Assembly (NCBI RefSeq): GCF_014189505.1
Contig: NZ_CP050301.1
Location: 7,501 to 71,500, forward strand
Reading direction: 5' to 3'
Length of the DNA: 64,000 nt
Source of the DNA: Phyllobacterium sp. 628
GTDB taxonomy: Bacteria > Pseudomonadota > Alphaproteobacteria > Rhizobiales > Rhizobiaceae
Shown one piece after another: positions 54,639 through 63,975 of the stretch. The notes under the pieces were generated by a model. It saw nothing but the letters and a program-made list of their open reading frames with translations. It ran no database searches and was not told the origin of the DNA. The stretch's first letter is position 1. Each line of letters starts with the position of its first letter. Position numbers and translations under genes: made by a program.

Positions 54639-55905
54639 GTGAACCATTTTGACTATAGGGACGGCATCCTTCATGCCGAGGATGTCAGTATTCCAGATAT
54701 CGCCAAGGCAGTCGGGACGCCTTTTTATTGCTATTCGACAGCTACCATCGAGCGCCACTACAAGGTGTTTGCCGCGGCATTTGCCGAGATGGATGCACTT
54801 GTTTGCTATGCGTTGAAAGCCAATTCCAATCAGGCTGTCCTGAAGACATTGGCTCGCCTGGGTTCCGGCGCTGATATTGTGTCGGAGGGCGAATTGCGCC
54901 GCGCTTTGGCAGCGGGCATCCCCGCCAGCAAGATCATTTTCTCCGGTGTCGGCAAAAAGCCCGGCGAAATGGACTATGCGCTTGCTGCCGGAATTCACTG
55001 TTTCAACGTTGAGTCCGAGCCTGAACTCGAAATGCTGTCCGCCCGTGCGGTTGCGGCAGGAAAGATCGCCCCGGTCTCGCTGCGCATCAACCCGGATGTT
55101 GATGCCAAGACCCACAAGAAGATTTCGACCGGAAAGTCCGAGAACAAGTTCGGCATTCCGCTGGCCAAGGCCCGCTCGGTCTATGCCCGTGCCGCCAAGT
55201 TGCCCAATCTGAGGATTACCGGCGTCGATATGCATATTGGCAGCCAGATCACCGATCTGGAGCCCTTTGAAGACGCCTTTGCTTTGCTCGCGCAACTGGT
55301 TGGCGATCTGAAAGCCGATGGCCATGATATCAAACACGTCGATCTCGGCGGCGGGCTGGGCATTCCCTATCATTTCGACAACAATCCGCCACCCTTGCCC
55401 GACGCTTATGCTGCCATTGCTGCCAAGCACATCAAGCCGCTTGGCCTGAAGACGATTTTTTGAGCCCGGCCGCCTGATTGTCGGCAATGCTGGTATTCTT
55501 GTCAGCGAAGTCATCTTTGTTAAAGAGGGCGATGCGCGCAATTTCATCATTGTCGATGCGGCCATGAATGATCTGATCCGCCCGACACTTTATGATGCCT
55601 TCCACACAATCCGACCGGTGAGAGAAGCGCCCGCAGCGCATCCGCGCATTCGCGGCGACGTGGTTGGTCCAGTGTGCGAGACCGGCGATTATATCGGCCT
55701 TGATCGTGATTTGCCGCGACCCGCCCCGGGTGATCTGATCGCCATCGGCACTGCGGGCGCATATGGAGCCGTGCAGGCTGGGACCTACAATACCCGCCTG
55801 CTCGTACCCGAAGTGCTCGTAAGCGGCGACCGCTTCCATGTTGTGCGGCCGCGCACGTCCTATGAAGAACTGATCGGTCTCGATTCAATCCCGGACTGGC
55901 TATAA
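54639..55905 (+). pseudogene. lysA: Diaminopimelate decarboxylase gene, one-base insertion
   Basis: LysA decarboxylates meso-diaminopimelate to lysine with pyridoxal phosphate. Read across a frame change the product is about 422 aa: GTG start at 54639, PLP-binding Lys60 in YALKANSNQ, DMHIGSQI, the GGGLGIPY phosphate-binding loop, then FEPGRLIVGNAG and the YNTRLLVPEVLVSGDRFHV end. The frame breaks at a run of six T (55456-55461); five would read TIFEPGRL and restore the gene. Since lysine synthesis is normally essential in free-living members, a sequencing error is likely, and the intact gene should be assumed until checked. Confidence 0.9.
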
Positions 55906-56034
55906 ATCGCCCTTTACACACAAGGGTGATGAGCTTTTTGCGCCAAGGCCTCGCCTTTGCCACGATGAATGCTATTCTTGTTGAACATCAACGCGTGCAT
56001 CAGGAATCACCGCCGTTGACGAGATGGAGTGAGG

Positions 56035-58575
56035 ATGACCGGTCAACACCCCGACCAACGGGACGCTGAAAGGGTCAGGTTCGATATTTTCAAAAGTATC
56101 GATCGCCTCCGCTTGTCCGCATGGTTGACCCTCGCGTTCGAGCGCCTCTGGCCTCGCCTTTTGCCGCTTGTGCTTGTCGCCGCACTCTTCGTAATCCTGT
56201 CGTGGTTCGGTATTTTCCGAATGGTTCCGGATCTGGCCCGGCTCGGGTTGCTGGCGCTGTTCCTTCTTTCGCTTCCGGTCTGCCTTTATATTCTCTTGAA
56301 ATTCCGCCTGCCGGATCAGGCCGACGTGAGCCGCCGCCTTGAAGACGTCAATGCGCTGGATCATCAGCCAATCGCCATTCAGTCTGAAACGATTGCCACC
56401 AGCAAAGATGATCCCTTCGCGCAGGCCCTGTGGGACGAACACCGCAAGCGGATGGCGGAGCGGATCAGAGGTCTGAAAAGCGGCCTGCCGCAGACCGATA
56501 TTCCCGAACGCGACCCTTGGGGTTTGCGTGCTGTTGTCGGGCTGCTTTTGTTTGTTGCCTTTGCCTTTTCCGGCAGTCCGTTTGGCGGGCATTTGAGCGA
56601 TGCTTTTCGAAGCCACGGCGCGAGCGATGCTATCCCGCCGCGTATCGATGCATGGGTAACACCGCCACGCTATACCGGCCGGCCGCCGGTCTTTTTGACG
56701 TCGTCGGCCAATGATCTGGAAAAACAGTTCACCGTTCCGCAGAACAGCATCCTTGTCATTCGCGTGATTGGTGGCAATGGCACCGAAAAAGTCACGAAGA
56801 CGCTCCCGGATGGCAAGCCAACCGACGTCGCCGTCAAGGAAGGAAAAAAGGCGGAAGAGGCTGCCCCGGTCAAGGATCAGCCTCGCAACTTTGAAATCGC
56901 GTTGGATACCAACACCAGCATTGGTCTGTCTGACAATGGCAGCCTTCATTCCGAATGGGCTTTTTCCGTCCTGCCGGATCAAGCTCCCAGCATCCGCTTC
57001 ACCAAGGAACCATCGAGTGCCGTCAACGGCACGATGGAACTCACCTACGAAATCAAGGATGACTACGGCGCAGCCAGTGCGCTGGCAAAGATCGAACAGG
57101 CTCTGCCGCCCGCACAAGATGCCCACCCGCTTTACACCGCACCTGAGCTGCCTCTGAGCCTGCCCAAGCGGGGCTCCCAAGGCGGAGACACCAAAACAAC
57201 CAAAGACCTGACCGAACATGTCTGGGCCGGTTCCGAAATCCGCATGACGCTGCTTGCCACCGATGATGCGGGGCAGGAAGCAAGAAGCGAGACCAAGACC
57301 CTCGTGATGCCCGAGCGCCCCTTTGCCAACCCGCTGGCCCGCGCTGTTGTCGAGCAGCGGCGCGTTCTGGCACTGGATGCCAATGCCAAGCGCAACGTGC
57401 TCGATATGCTCGATGCCCTCACCATCTGGCCGGAAGAGACCATCAACAACCCCACCTATTATCTGGCACTGCGCAGTATCCGTTCGCGGCTTAATCTTGC
57501 CCGCAGCGACGACCAGTTGCGCGATGTCGTCGGCTATATGTGGCAGGTGGCCCGAGGCATTGAAGATGGGGCTTTGTCGGAAGCCGAACGCAGCCTGCGC
57601 GAAGCTCAGGAAGCGCTGCGGCAGGCAATCGAACAGAATGCCAGCCCGGAAGAAATCGAAAAGCGCATGGCGGATCTGCGTAAAGCCATGAACAAATATA
57701 TGCGTGAGCTTGCCCAGCAGGCACAGCGCAGCCCCAAAACGGCGCAGGCCGATCCCAATGCCCGCGAACTGCGTCAGGAAGATATTGACCGCATCCTCAA
57801 GCAGATCGAGGAACTGGCCAAACAGGGCTCGAAAGAGCAAGCCCAGCAATTGCTTTCGCAGCTCAACGACATGCTGAACAATCTGCAGATGCGGCAAAGC
57901 CAGAATGGCAAAGATGGTCAGGGCGACCAGATGAAGCAGCAGATGAACAAGCTTGGCGAATTGATGCGACGTCAGCAGGAAATGATGAACCAGACGCACA
58001 AGCTGGAACAGCAGCGCCAGAACCGCATGCAGCAGGATTATGGTGAGTCCGGCAAGGACGGCCAGCAAGATCAGGGCCAGATGTCTGACGAGGAAATCGC
58101 CAAAGCCCTGCAAGGATTGCAGGACGGCCAAGGCAAACTTCAGTCAGACCTGCAGCAACTGACAGATGATCTCAATGGTCAGGGCATCACGCCGAACAAG
58201 GACTTCGGCGACGCCGGCAAGTCCATGGGCGAAGCCAAGAAGTCACTCGGGGACGCCGATGGCGGGCAAGCGCTCGATCAGCAGAGCAATGCATTGGACT
58301 CCCTGCGCAAGGGCGGACAGGACATGATGAAGCAGATGCAGGCGATGGGCCAGACCGGCCGGAATGGGCAGCCTCAACAAAGCGACAGAGATCCTCTTGG
58401 CCGGCCTTCCAGATCAACCGGCGCTGATTTCGGACCTGACAAAAACATGCTGCCCGGCGCTGCAGATGTGCAGCGTGCGCGCCAGATTCTCGATGAAATC
58501 CGCAAGCGCCTCGGTAATGCTCTAAGCCCTCAGGAAGAAAAAGATTATCTCGAGCGCCTGCTGAAGTTCGACTAA
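56035..58575 (+). CDS. TIGR02302 family protein (DUF4175)
   Basis: The 846-aa protein has a membrane-anchoring N-terminal region: two helices near 35-85 and a further one near 160-180. A predicted periplasmic domain (about 185-430) follows, and a long Gln/Met-rich, probably coiled-coil C-terminal part (about 530-840) with many QQ and KQ repeats. TIGR02302 is restricted to alphaproteobacteria and its function is unknown. A GTG at 56029 is also in frame; I take the ATG at 56035, with GGAG 5 bases upstream. It follows lysA on the same strand by about 130 bases. A 719-codon ORF on the opposite strand is a compositional shadow. Confidence 0.9.
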   Translation: MTGQHPDQRDAERVRFDIFKSIDRLRLSAWLTLAFERLWPRLLPLVLVAALFVILSWFGIFRMVPDLARLGLLALFLLSLPVCLYILLKFRLPDQADVSRRLEDVNALDHQPIAIQSETIATSKDDPFAQALWDEHRKRMAERIRGLKSGLPQTDIPERDPWGLRAVVGLLLFVAFAFSGSPFGGHLSDAFRSHGASDAIPPRIDAWVTPPRYTGRPPVFLTSSANDLEKQFTVPQNSILVIRVIGGNGTEKVTKTLPDGKPTDVAVKEGKKAEEAAPVKDQPRNFEIALDTNTSIGLSDNGSLHSEWAFSVLPDQAPSIRFTKEPSSAVNGTMELTYEIKDDYGAASALAKIEQALPPAQDAHPLYTAPELPLSLPKRGSQGGDTKTTKDLTEHVWAGSEIRMTLLATDDAGQEARSETKTLVMPERPFANPLARAVVEQRRVLALDANAKRNVLDMLDALTIWPEETINNPTYYLALRSIRSRLNLARSDDQLRDVVGYMWQVARGIEDGALSEAERSLREAQEALRQAIEQNASPEEIEKRMADLRKAMNKYMRELAQQAQRSPKTAQADPNARELRQEDIDRILKQIEELAKQGSKEQAQQLLSQLNDMLNNLQMRQSQNGKDGQGDQMKQQMNKLGELMRRQQEMMNQTHKLEQQRQNRMQQDYGESGKDGQQDQGQMSDEEIAKALQGLQDGQGKLQSDLQQLTDDLNGQGITPNKDFGDAGKSMGEAKKSLGDADGGQALDQQSNALDSLRKGGQDMMKQMQAMGQTGRNGQPQQSDRDPLGRPSRSTGADFGPDKNMLPGAADVQRARQILDEIRKRLGNALSPQEEKDYLERLLKFD

Positions 58576-58579
58576 GCCT

Positions 58580-59116
58580 TTAGTCTCTGACAACACCGAC
58601 ATAGGGCAATTGCCGGAAGGAATGCCCGACGTCCATGCCATAACCGACTACGAAATAGTCGGGGCATTCAAAACCTTTGAAATCAGCTTCAATATCGGTC
58701 TTGCGCTTCACGCTCTTGTCCAGAAGGACGGCAATCGAAACGCTGCGCGCACCGCGTTCCAGCATCAGTTCGCGTGTGAATTTCAGCGTCTTGCCCGATT
58801 CCAGGATATCGTCGATCAAAAGCACGTCGCGGCCATGAACATCGCTGTCGATATCGCGCAGAAGCCGCACTTCCTTGCTTTCCGTGCCCTTACCGTAGCT
58901 GGACACGGTGATGAACTCGACATCGGGCTCAGCGCCCGCATCGTGCATGGCACGGATCAGATCGGCAGCAAATATGAACGACCCTTTCAGAATCGAGATG
59001 ACCAGAAGGTTGTCGAAATGCTTGGCAACGATAGCCTTGGCAAGTTCAAGATTACGGGCGGCAATCACATCTGCGCTGAACAGAACATCGATTTCTTTTT
59101 CGCCAACCTTCGGCAT
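58580..59116 (-). CDS. hpt: Hypoxanthine phosphoribosyltransferase
   Basis: The 178-aa salvage enzyme converts hypoxanthine (and often guanine) with PRPP to the nucleotide. It has the PRPP-binding motif LLIDDILESGKTL near 99-111, the conserved SILKGSFIFAADL segment near 41-53, and SYGKGTESKEV near 73-83 forming the mobile loop. Length is standard. It converges with the TIGR02302 gene, with only 4 bases between the stops. Confidence 0.95.
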   Translation of the reverse strand: MPKVGEKEIDVLFSADVIAARNLELAKAIVAKHFDNLLVISILKGSFIFAADLIRAMHDAGAEPDVEFITVSSYGKGTESKEVRLLRDIDSDVHGRDVLLIDDILESGKTLKFTRELMLERGARSVSIAVLLDKSVKRKTDIEADFKGFECPDYFVVGYGMDVGHSFRQLPYVGVVRD

Positions 59117-59220
59117 GCAACGTTTCCTGACTTTCCGGTGATAGGTCTGAGAGGCACCCTATAGCCTGATACTGGCCACAAATGCAAAACCGAGCGCTGC
59201 GGATCATCGTTAATGGACTA

Positions 59221-59574
59221 TCAGTGCGGTTTCAAATCATTGCGCAGCGGCGATACGGCATGCAACTCGGACGCGCGTGGCGCGGTGAAAAGCACATGCC
59301 CGCCCGATATCCAAAAGGTTGATGCAGCAATGATTGCAACCAGCAGCCAATAGGCAAATCCTGGCATCCGGCTTTGCCTGTGATGCGATCGCCGCAGGAT
59401 TGCCATGCGGCTGCCGGGCGTTCCAGTGTCTGGCGATCGGGGAAACAGCTGCACCTGTGAAAGAGGCCCGACGGTTTCATAAATCGCGTCCTCAACCCCA
59501 CCTTTGTCAAAATGAAGTCCGGGTGCGATGTGCGAAACGCGCGTCACATCCATGGATTTAAATCGTGCGATCAC
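59221..59574 (-). CDS. Hypothetical protein with one membrane helix
   Basis: I do not recognise this 117-aa protein. Residues 1-70 are polar; one predicted membrane helix lies at about 74-93 (YWLLVAIIAASTFWISGG), followed by a short tail. Its place, divergent from ftsE and next to hpt, is where rhizobia often carry an MJ0042-type zinc-ribbon membrane protein, but no Cys pairs are visible here. The ATG at 59574 lies about 168 bases from the ftsE start. Confidence 0.5.
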   Translation of the reverse strand: MIARFKSMDVTRVSHIAPGLHFDKGGVEDAIYETVGPLSQVQLFPRSPDTGTPGSRMAILRRSHHRQSRMPGFAYWLLVAIIAASTFWISGGHVLFTAPRASELHAVSPLRNDLKPH

Positions 59575-59742
59575 TCGTTTTCCGGTCGTTCCGCCATGTT
59601 GCAGTCATGTTCCTGCGAATCATGGCGCAATCCTACCGCCCAATAATTAATGTTTCGACGAATGGATGCGGCGATTGGTGGGTGGTCAAATCCGTCCGCG
59701 CTGAATAAAACACGCGTGGACAAGAAACTTGGAAAGTCGCGC

Positions 59743-60402
59743 TTGATTCGTTTTGAGAATGTCGGTTTACGCTACGGGATGGGCCCGGAGGTTCTGCGTG
59801 ATGTCAGCCTCCATATTTCGCCTCGTTCGTTCCAGTTTTTGACCGGCCCTTCGGGTGCGGGTAAAACCTCTTTGCTGCGTCTGCTTTTCATGACTTTGAA
59901 ACCCACGCGCGGTCTCATTACCGTGTTCGGCAAGGACATCGCCACGATTTCGTCCAAGGAAATGCCGATGTTGCGGCGCAGGATCGGCGTCGTCTTTCAG
60001 GATTTCCGCCTGCTCGATCACATGACGACCTATCAGAATGTTGCCCTGCCGCTACGCGTTCGCGGCAAGGAAGAGGCAACCTATCGTGCTGAAGTGCAGG
60101 AACTATTGCAATGGGTTGGCCTTGGCGAACGCATGCATGTGCTGCCGCCGGTTCTCTCCGGCGGTGAAAAGCAGCGCGCCGCCATTGCCCGTGCCCTGAT
60201 CGATCAGCCGGAAATTCTTCTGGCGGACGAACCCACAGGCAATGTTGATCCGCCGCTCGCTCGCCGTCTGCTGCGCCTGTTTGGCGAACTGAACCGCTCC
60301 GGCACCGCTGTCGTCATCGCCACCCACGACCTTACTCTGATGGACCAGATCAATGCCCGGCGCATGATTTTGGATCAGGGGAGGCTTGATATCTATGATT
60401 GA
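59743..60402 (+). CDS. ftsE: Cell division ATP-binding protein FtsE
   Basis: FtsE is the ATPase of the FtsEX complex, which controls periplasmic peptidoglycan hydrolases at the division site. The protein has Walker A GPSGAGKT (35-42), ABC signature LSGGEKQR, Walker B ILLADEPTGNVD and a His loop ATHD. The open frame goes back to 59650. I favour the TTG at 59743, which gives IRFENVGLRYG at the N-terminus (219 aa, the usual size) and has a GGAAAG sequence 8 bases upstream; the longer start remains possible. It overlaps ftsX by 8 bases (ATGATTGA). Confidence 0.9.
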   Translation: MIRFENVGLRYGMGPEVLRDVSLHISPRSFQFLTGPSGAGKTSLLRLLFMTLKPTRGLITVFGKDIATISSKEMPMLRRRIGVVFQDFRLLDHMTTYQNVALPLRVRGKEEATYRAEVQELLQWVGLGERMHVLPPVLSGGEKQRAAIARALIDQPEILLADEPTGNVDPPLARRLLRLFGELNRSGTAVVIATHDLTLMDQINARRMILDQGRLDIYD

Positions 60403-61393
60403 CGATGTCCGGCTCAAGGAACAGGCGCGGGAGTGGTTCCAACGGGGCCTCGCCCTCGTTCGCGGCAAGAATCCGCAAGTGTCCATTGTACCCGCCGGAA
60501 ACGTCGTCGGTCATGCCCTGATGATTACCATCGCGATCATGACCTTCCTTGCCTGCCTTACCATCGGGGCTGTTAGCCTTGTTCAATCCACTGCCGCCAC
60601 GTGGCAAAGCCAGATTTCGACCGAGGCGACCATCCAGATCCGCCCGATCGAGGGTCAGGACATGGAAGCACGGCTGGAACAGGCCAGCAAGCTTGCCCAG
60701 GGCTTTGCCGGGGTGAAGTCCACCCATGTGATCGACCGGGCTGCAACCGCCCGCCTGCTGGAGCCATGGCTCGGCACTGGGCTGAACATTGACGAGCTTC
60801 CGGTACCCCGGCTTGTGGTGGTGACGCTCGATGAGGCTAACCCGCCGGATTTCGCCACCTTGCGCAGCGAACTTGTAAAGAATGTTCCCGGCGCAAGCTT
60901 TGACGATCACCGCACATGGGTGGACCGGCTCGTTTCCATGGCCCGTTCGACCGTGCTGATCGGCATGGCAGTGCTCGGACTGGTTATCGCTGCAACCGTT
61001 CTAACTGTTATTTTTGCCACCCGGGGCGCCATGGCCGGTAATGGTCACATCATCGAAGTGTTGCATTTCATCGGTGCGGAACAGAAATTCGTCGCCCGGC
61101 AATTTGAACGCCATTTCTTCTGGACCGCGCTGAAAGGTGCATTGTGCGGAGGAGCGTTGGCTATTTTGATCTTTCTTATTATCGGCTGGTGGTCATCCCA
61201 CAATCTGGCAACGCCGGAGGCGGATCAGGCAACAGCGCTCTTCGGCAATTTTTCCATCGGCTCGGGCGGTTATTCCGGCGTTGTGCTTATCATATTGGCG
61301 GTCAGCGTTTTGACCATGATTACAACACGAATGACGGTCATAGCGCATTTAAGGCAGGTAGACGGACGCACGGGCGAGAGTCACGATACCTGA
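60395..61393 (+). CDS. ftsX: Cell division protein FtsX
   Basis: FtsX is the integral membrane partner of FtsE. The 332-aa protein has an N-terminal cytoplasmic part, a first membrane helix near 45-65 (LMITIAIMTFLACLTIGAV), a periplasmic loop to about 185 that would contact the cell-wall hydrolase or its activator, and three further helices in the last 150 residues. It overlaps ftsE by 8 bases, so translation is coupled. Confidence 0.92.
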   Translation: MIDDVRLKEQAREWFQRGLALVRGKNPQVSIVPAGNVVGHALMITIAIMTFLACLTIGAVSLVQSTAATWQSQISTEATIQIRPIEGQDMEARLEQASKLAQGFAGVKSTHVIDRAATARLLEPWLGTGLNIDELPVPRLVVVTLDEANPPDFATLRSELVKNVPGASFDDHRTWVDRLVSMARSTVLIGMAVLGLVIAATVLTVIFATRGAMAGNGHIIEVLHFIGAEQKFVARQFERHFFWTALKGALCGGALAILIFLIIGWWSSHNLATPEADQATALFGNFSIGSGGYSGVVLIILAVSVLTMITTRMTVIAHLRQVDGRTGESHDT

Positions 61394-61576
61394 CCACATC
61401 TATTCAAATTGATACGATTAAATTTACGGGAGTTTTGGCTTCAAGCGCCTATAGGCTTCAGTGAATATATCCCTCGAACAAGGCAATGCGTGACCCCACC
61501 ATGGACGGCGCGAACGACAGCAACAACGAGATCCCCTGCAGGCCAGAAAGGCCGCGCAGGATGGTTCGTGTCTGCC

Positions 61577-62215
61577 ATGCGAAAACGCTTCGCGCGGCCG
61601 TTTTTTTTGCTTGGCGTTCTGGCCCTCGGCCTGTTCCTTGGTGGTTTCATTGTTTTCAGTGATCACGTCAGCACGATGCAAACGCCTGACATGGTCGAAC
61701 CTGCCGATGGCATCATTGTTCTGACGGGCGGTTATTCACGCATCGAAGGCGCTCTTGATCTTCTGAAGAACAAGCGCGGCGAAAGGCTTTTCATCAGTGG
61801 CGTGCATCCTTCGACAAAACGCGGCGAATTGCAGCGCGTCACGCGCGGCGATGCAACCCTGTTCGAATGCTGCGTCGATATTGACCGCTCCGCCATGGAT
61901 ACAATCGGCAACGCCTCCGAGAGCATCAAATGGGCCAAGGCCAATCATTACAGCCGCGTTATCGTCGTCACCAACAATTATCACATGCCGCGGACCATGG
62001 TGGAGTTGAGACGGGCCTCCGAAGACATCGAATTCATTCCCTATCCGATCGTCAACAGCGACCTGCGCAATGGCGATTGGCTGGCGCGTGGTCAGGTCGT
62101 GCGTGTGCTGCTGGTCGAATATGTGAAATATCTGGGCGCAGTCATACGCTCCGCCCTGCCCGACAATCTCTCGAGCATCACGCAGACCATGGTCAAATGG
62201 GTGAAGACGTCGTGA
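61577..62215 (+). CDS. YdcF family protein (DUF218)
   Basis: The 212-aa protein has one N-terminal membrane helix (about 7-27) and a DUF218 domain with ADGIIVLTGGYSRIEGAL near 44-61, GERLFISGVHP near 68-78, and the ANHYSRVIVVTNNYHMPRTM segment near 136-155. DUF218 proteins such as SanA and ElyC affect envelope integrity. The start is uncertain: the frame runs back to 61409, the ATG at 61577 has a poor ribosome-binding site, and an ATG at 61484 in another frame would join it after a one-base change in the run of eight T at 61603-61610. It follows ftsX on the same strand. Confidence 0.78.
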   Translation: MRKRFARPFFLLGVLALGLFLGGFIVFSDHVSTMQTPDMVEPADGIIVLTGGYSRIEGALDLLKNKRGERLFISGVHPSTKRGELQRVTRGDATLFECCVDIDRSAMDTIGNASESIKWAKANHYSRVIVVTNNYHMPRTMVELRRASEDIEFIPYPIVNSDLRNGDWLARGQVVRVLLVEYVKYLGAVIRSALPDNLSSITQTMVKWVKTS

Positions 62216-62288
62216 GATTGGGGAGTTCACGGCGGCGGTAACTTGCTATAACGAGAGCTTCAAACTTACCGATATGACCGGGACTCCC

Positions 62289-63074
62289 ATGACGATCATC
62301 CGATCAATTGTCTTCAACATCGCATTCTATCTCAATCTGATCGTTCAGATGATCATCTTCACACCCTATTATTTCCTCAGCCCCCGCAAGAATGCCTGGG
62401 CTGTGCCGAAGAACTGGGCGAAGTCCAACCATTGGTTGCAAAAAACCTTGGCTGGCACTGATCATGTGATTGAAGGTCTCGATAATATTCCCGATGGCCC
62501 GTATATCTGCGCGCCAAAGCATCAGTCCTTCTGGGATGCCTATGCATTTCTGCCGCAGATCGCCGATCCGGTTTACATCCTCAAGCGCGAGTTGATGTGG
62601 ATCCCATTGTTCGGCTGGTACATCCTGAAAATGAAGATGGTGCCGATTGATCGCGGCAAACGCTCTGTCGCCATGAAGACCGCCATCAAGGGTGCGCGGG
62701 AAGCAGTTTCCCAAGGCCGTCAGTTGATGATCTATCCTGAGGGCACACGCACCGCACCCGGTGCACCACCGAATTACAAATATGGCGTGGCGCATATTTA
62801 CAGCGAGCTTGGTGTTCCGGTACTGCCCATCGCGCATGTTGCCGGTCTTTACTGGCCGCGCCGCAAGTTCCGCCGCTTTCCCGGTACGATCCGCTGCCGC
62901 ATCCTGCCGCCGATCCAACCCGGCCTTACACCTGAGGCGTTTTTGAAAAAGCTGCAGGAAGTCACCGAAGCGGCGTGCGATGAACTTTTGATCGAAGCTG
63001 CGCAGTCAAAGAACCCGCCGCCCATGCCACCCACAGCGGTTCAGCGGTTGAAGGAACTGGGTGTAACGGTCTGA
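62289..63074 (+). CDS. plsC: Lysophospholipid acyltransferase (PlsC-like)
   Basis: The 261-aa membrane enzyme acylates lysophosphatidic acid to phosphatidic acid in phospholipid synthesis, or a related lysolipid. Conserved motifs are present: HX4D as KHQSFWD (His78, Asp83), the YPEGTRT substrate-binding motif near 139-145, and a PVLPIAHVAG segment near 177. One or two N-terminal helices anchor it. The ATG at 62274 lacks a ribosome-binding site; the one at 62289 follows GGGA. It ends the ftsE-ftsX-ydcF-plsC run. In Brucella-type genomes several PlsC paralogues exist, so the exact lipid is open. Confidence 0.88.
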   Translation: MTIIRSIVFNIAFYLNLIVQMIIFTPYYFLSPRKNAWAVPKNWAKSNHWLQKTLAGTDHVIEGLDNIPDGPYICAPKHQSFWDAYAFLPQIADPVYILKRELMWIPLFGWYILKMKMVPIDRGKRSVAMKTAIKGAREAVSQGRQLMIYPEGTRTAPGAPPNYKYGVAHIYSELGVPVLPIAHVAGLYWPRRKFRRFPGTIRCRILPPIQPGLTPEAFLKKLQEVTEAACDELLIEAAQSKNPPPMPPTAVQRLKELGVTV

Positions 63075-63103
63075 GATTCGTTTGCTGCAGATGTATTGTA
63101 CGT

Positions 63104-63153
63104 GGTTCGCCCCTCGACAAGCTCAGGAAGCTCACCATGAGGGAGATGAGTGG
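63104..63153. repeat. Small intergenic repeat with a CTCGACAAGCTCAGG core
   Basis: The stretch GTTCGCCCCTCGACAAGCTC followed by AGGAAGCTCACCATGAGGGA contains short inverted parts (GAGC/GCTC) and resembles a small repeat frequently seen between genes in rhizobial and other GC-rich genomes. I identify it by resemblance only; no second copy lies in this window. Confidence 0.4.
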
Positions 63154-63199
63154 GCTGTGTAGTCACCAAGCGGAGCTTGCGCAGAAGGCACTCGTACTT

Positions 63200-63347
63200 A
63201 CCCTCCCCCTTGTGGGGAGGGTCGGACCAACAGGTCCGGGGTGGGGGGTACTCAAATAAAAGATAAAGAGTTTTCAAAAACCGGATAGCTGTATTCACCC
63301 CCCACCCCGCTGCTATGCAGCGACCCTCCCCACAAGGGGGGGAGGGT
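63200..63347. repeat. Palindromic intergenic element, copy 2 (forward orientation)
   Basis: This 148-bp element is the same as 37855-37995 in reverse orientation. Outer arms at 63200-63224 and 63321-63347 are reverse complements except for two extra G in the right arm. Their loop bases are TTG/CAA where copy 1 has AACG/CGTT. Inner hairpins CGGACCAACAGGTCCG (left) and CGCTGCTATGCAGCG (right) correspond to the right and left hairpins of copy 1. The central 50 bases are AT-rich and differ from copy 1. It lies between the convergent plsC and ChaC-type genes. Confidence 0.9.
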
Positions 63348-63383
63348 GGGGCCAATCGCCTTAATATTAAAGGCTGTTGCAGC

Positions 63384-63911
63384 CTAACCGACATCGCGAT
63401 TGATCGCAGCCACCAGTGATTCAAACCAGTGGTCACGGATATTCATCTTCTGCATATGTTCGAACGTATTGTGCACATAGTCCTCATTGCGGCCGGATTG
63501 ACCAACCGAGCCCCGAACCGCTGCGGCAGCCTCGTCAACCGTCAATGCTCCGGCATATTGAACATGGTGACGATCAACCACATAGGTCAGCGCTTCAACC
63601 TTGCGGCCATCCTTGAGGCGCACCGCAAGCCGCCTTTCCAGATAGACATTTGTTACCAGCTCCCGCTCGCGCAGATAGGTAACGACTTCCTCTTCCAGCT
63701 CACCCGGCACCCGAAAGGCAAGGCCAAGGCACGAGCCGCCATGGTCAAGACCCAGCACCAGCCCCGGCCGCTCACGCGTTCCGCGATGCACATAGGAATG
63801 CACGCAAAGGGCCCGCCGGTAGCCATATAGACGCGCATGCATCGTCTCGACATGTGCAAAGCCGGGCTTCCACATCAGAGAACCATAGCCAAAGACCCAA
63901 AAATCGCCCAT
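63384..63911 (-). CDS. Gamma-glutamylcyclotransferase (ChaC-like)
   Basis: The 175-aa protein has the cyclotransferase start VFGYGSLMWKPGF (residues 6-18, with the nucleotide-like YGSL loop), RGTRERPGLVLGLDHGGSCLGLAFRVP near 43-69, and an acidic residue position near EELEEEVV that fits the catalytic Glu of the family. ChaC-type enzymes cut glutathione to 5-oxoproline and Cys-Gly; the substrate here is inferred from the family. It faces plsC across the palindromic repeat. Confidence 0.9.
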   Translation of the reverse strand: MGDFWVFGYGSLMWKPGFAHVETMHARLYGYRRALCVHSYVHRGTRERPGLVLGLDHGGSCLGLAFRVPGELEEEVVTYLRERELVTNVYLERRLAVRLKDGRKVEALTYVVDRHHVQYAGALTVDEAAAAVRGSVGQSGRNEDYVHNTFEHMQKMNIRDHWFESLVAAINRDVG

Positions 63912-63975
63912 ATCCGTCCTGATAGCTGTGCTTCACTTCGAAGCTTCTTTCCTGACCGATAGCGAGACCCGGACC

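Noticed and set aside
55972..58131. 719-codon ORF on the minus strand opposite the TIGR02302 gene
   Set aside because: The plus-strand gene has a recognised family, membrane segments and a good start; the opposite frame is long only because of GC-rich codon use and the Gln-rich coiled coil, and its product shows no domain.
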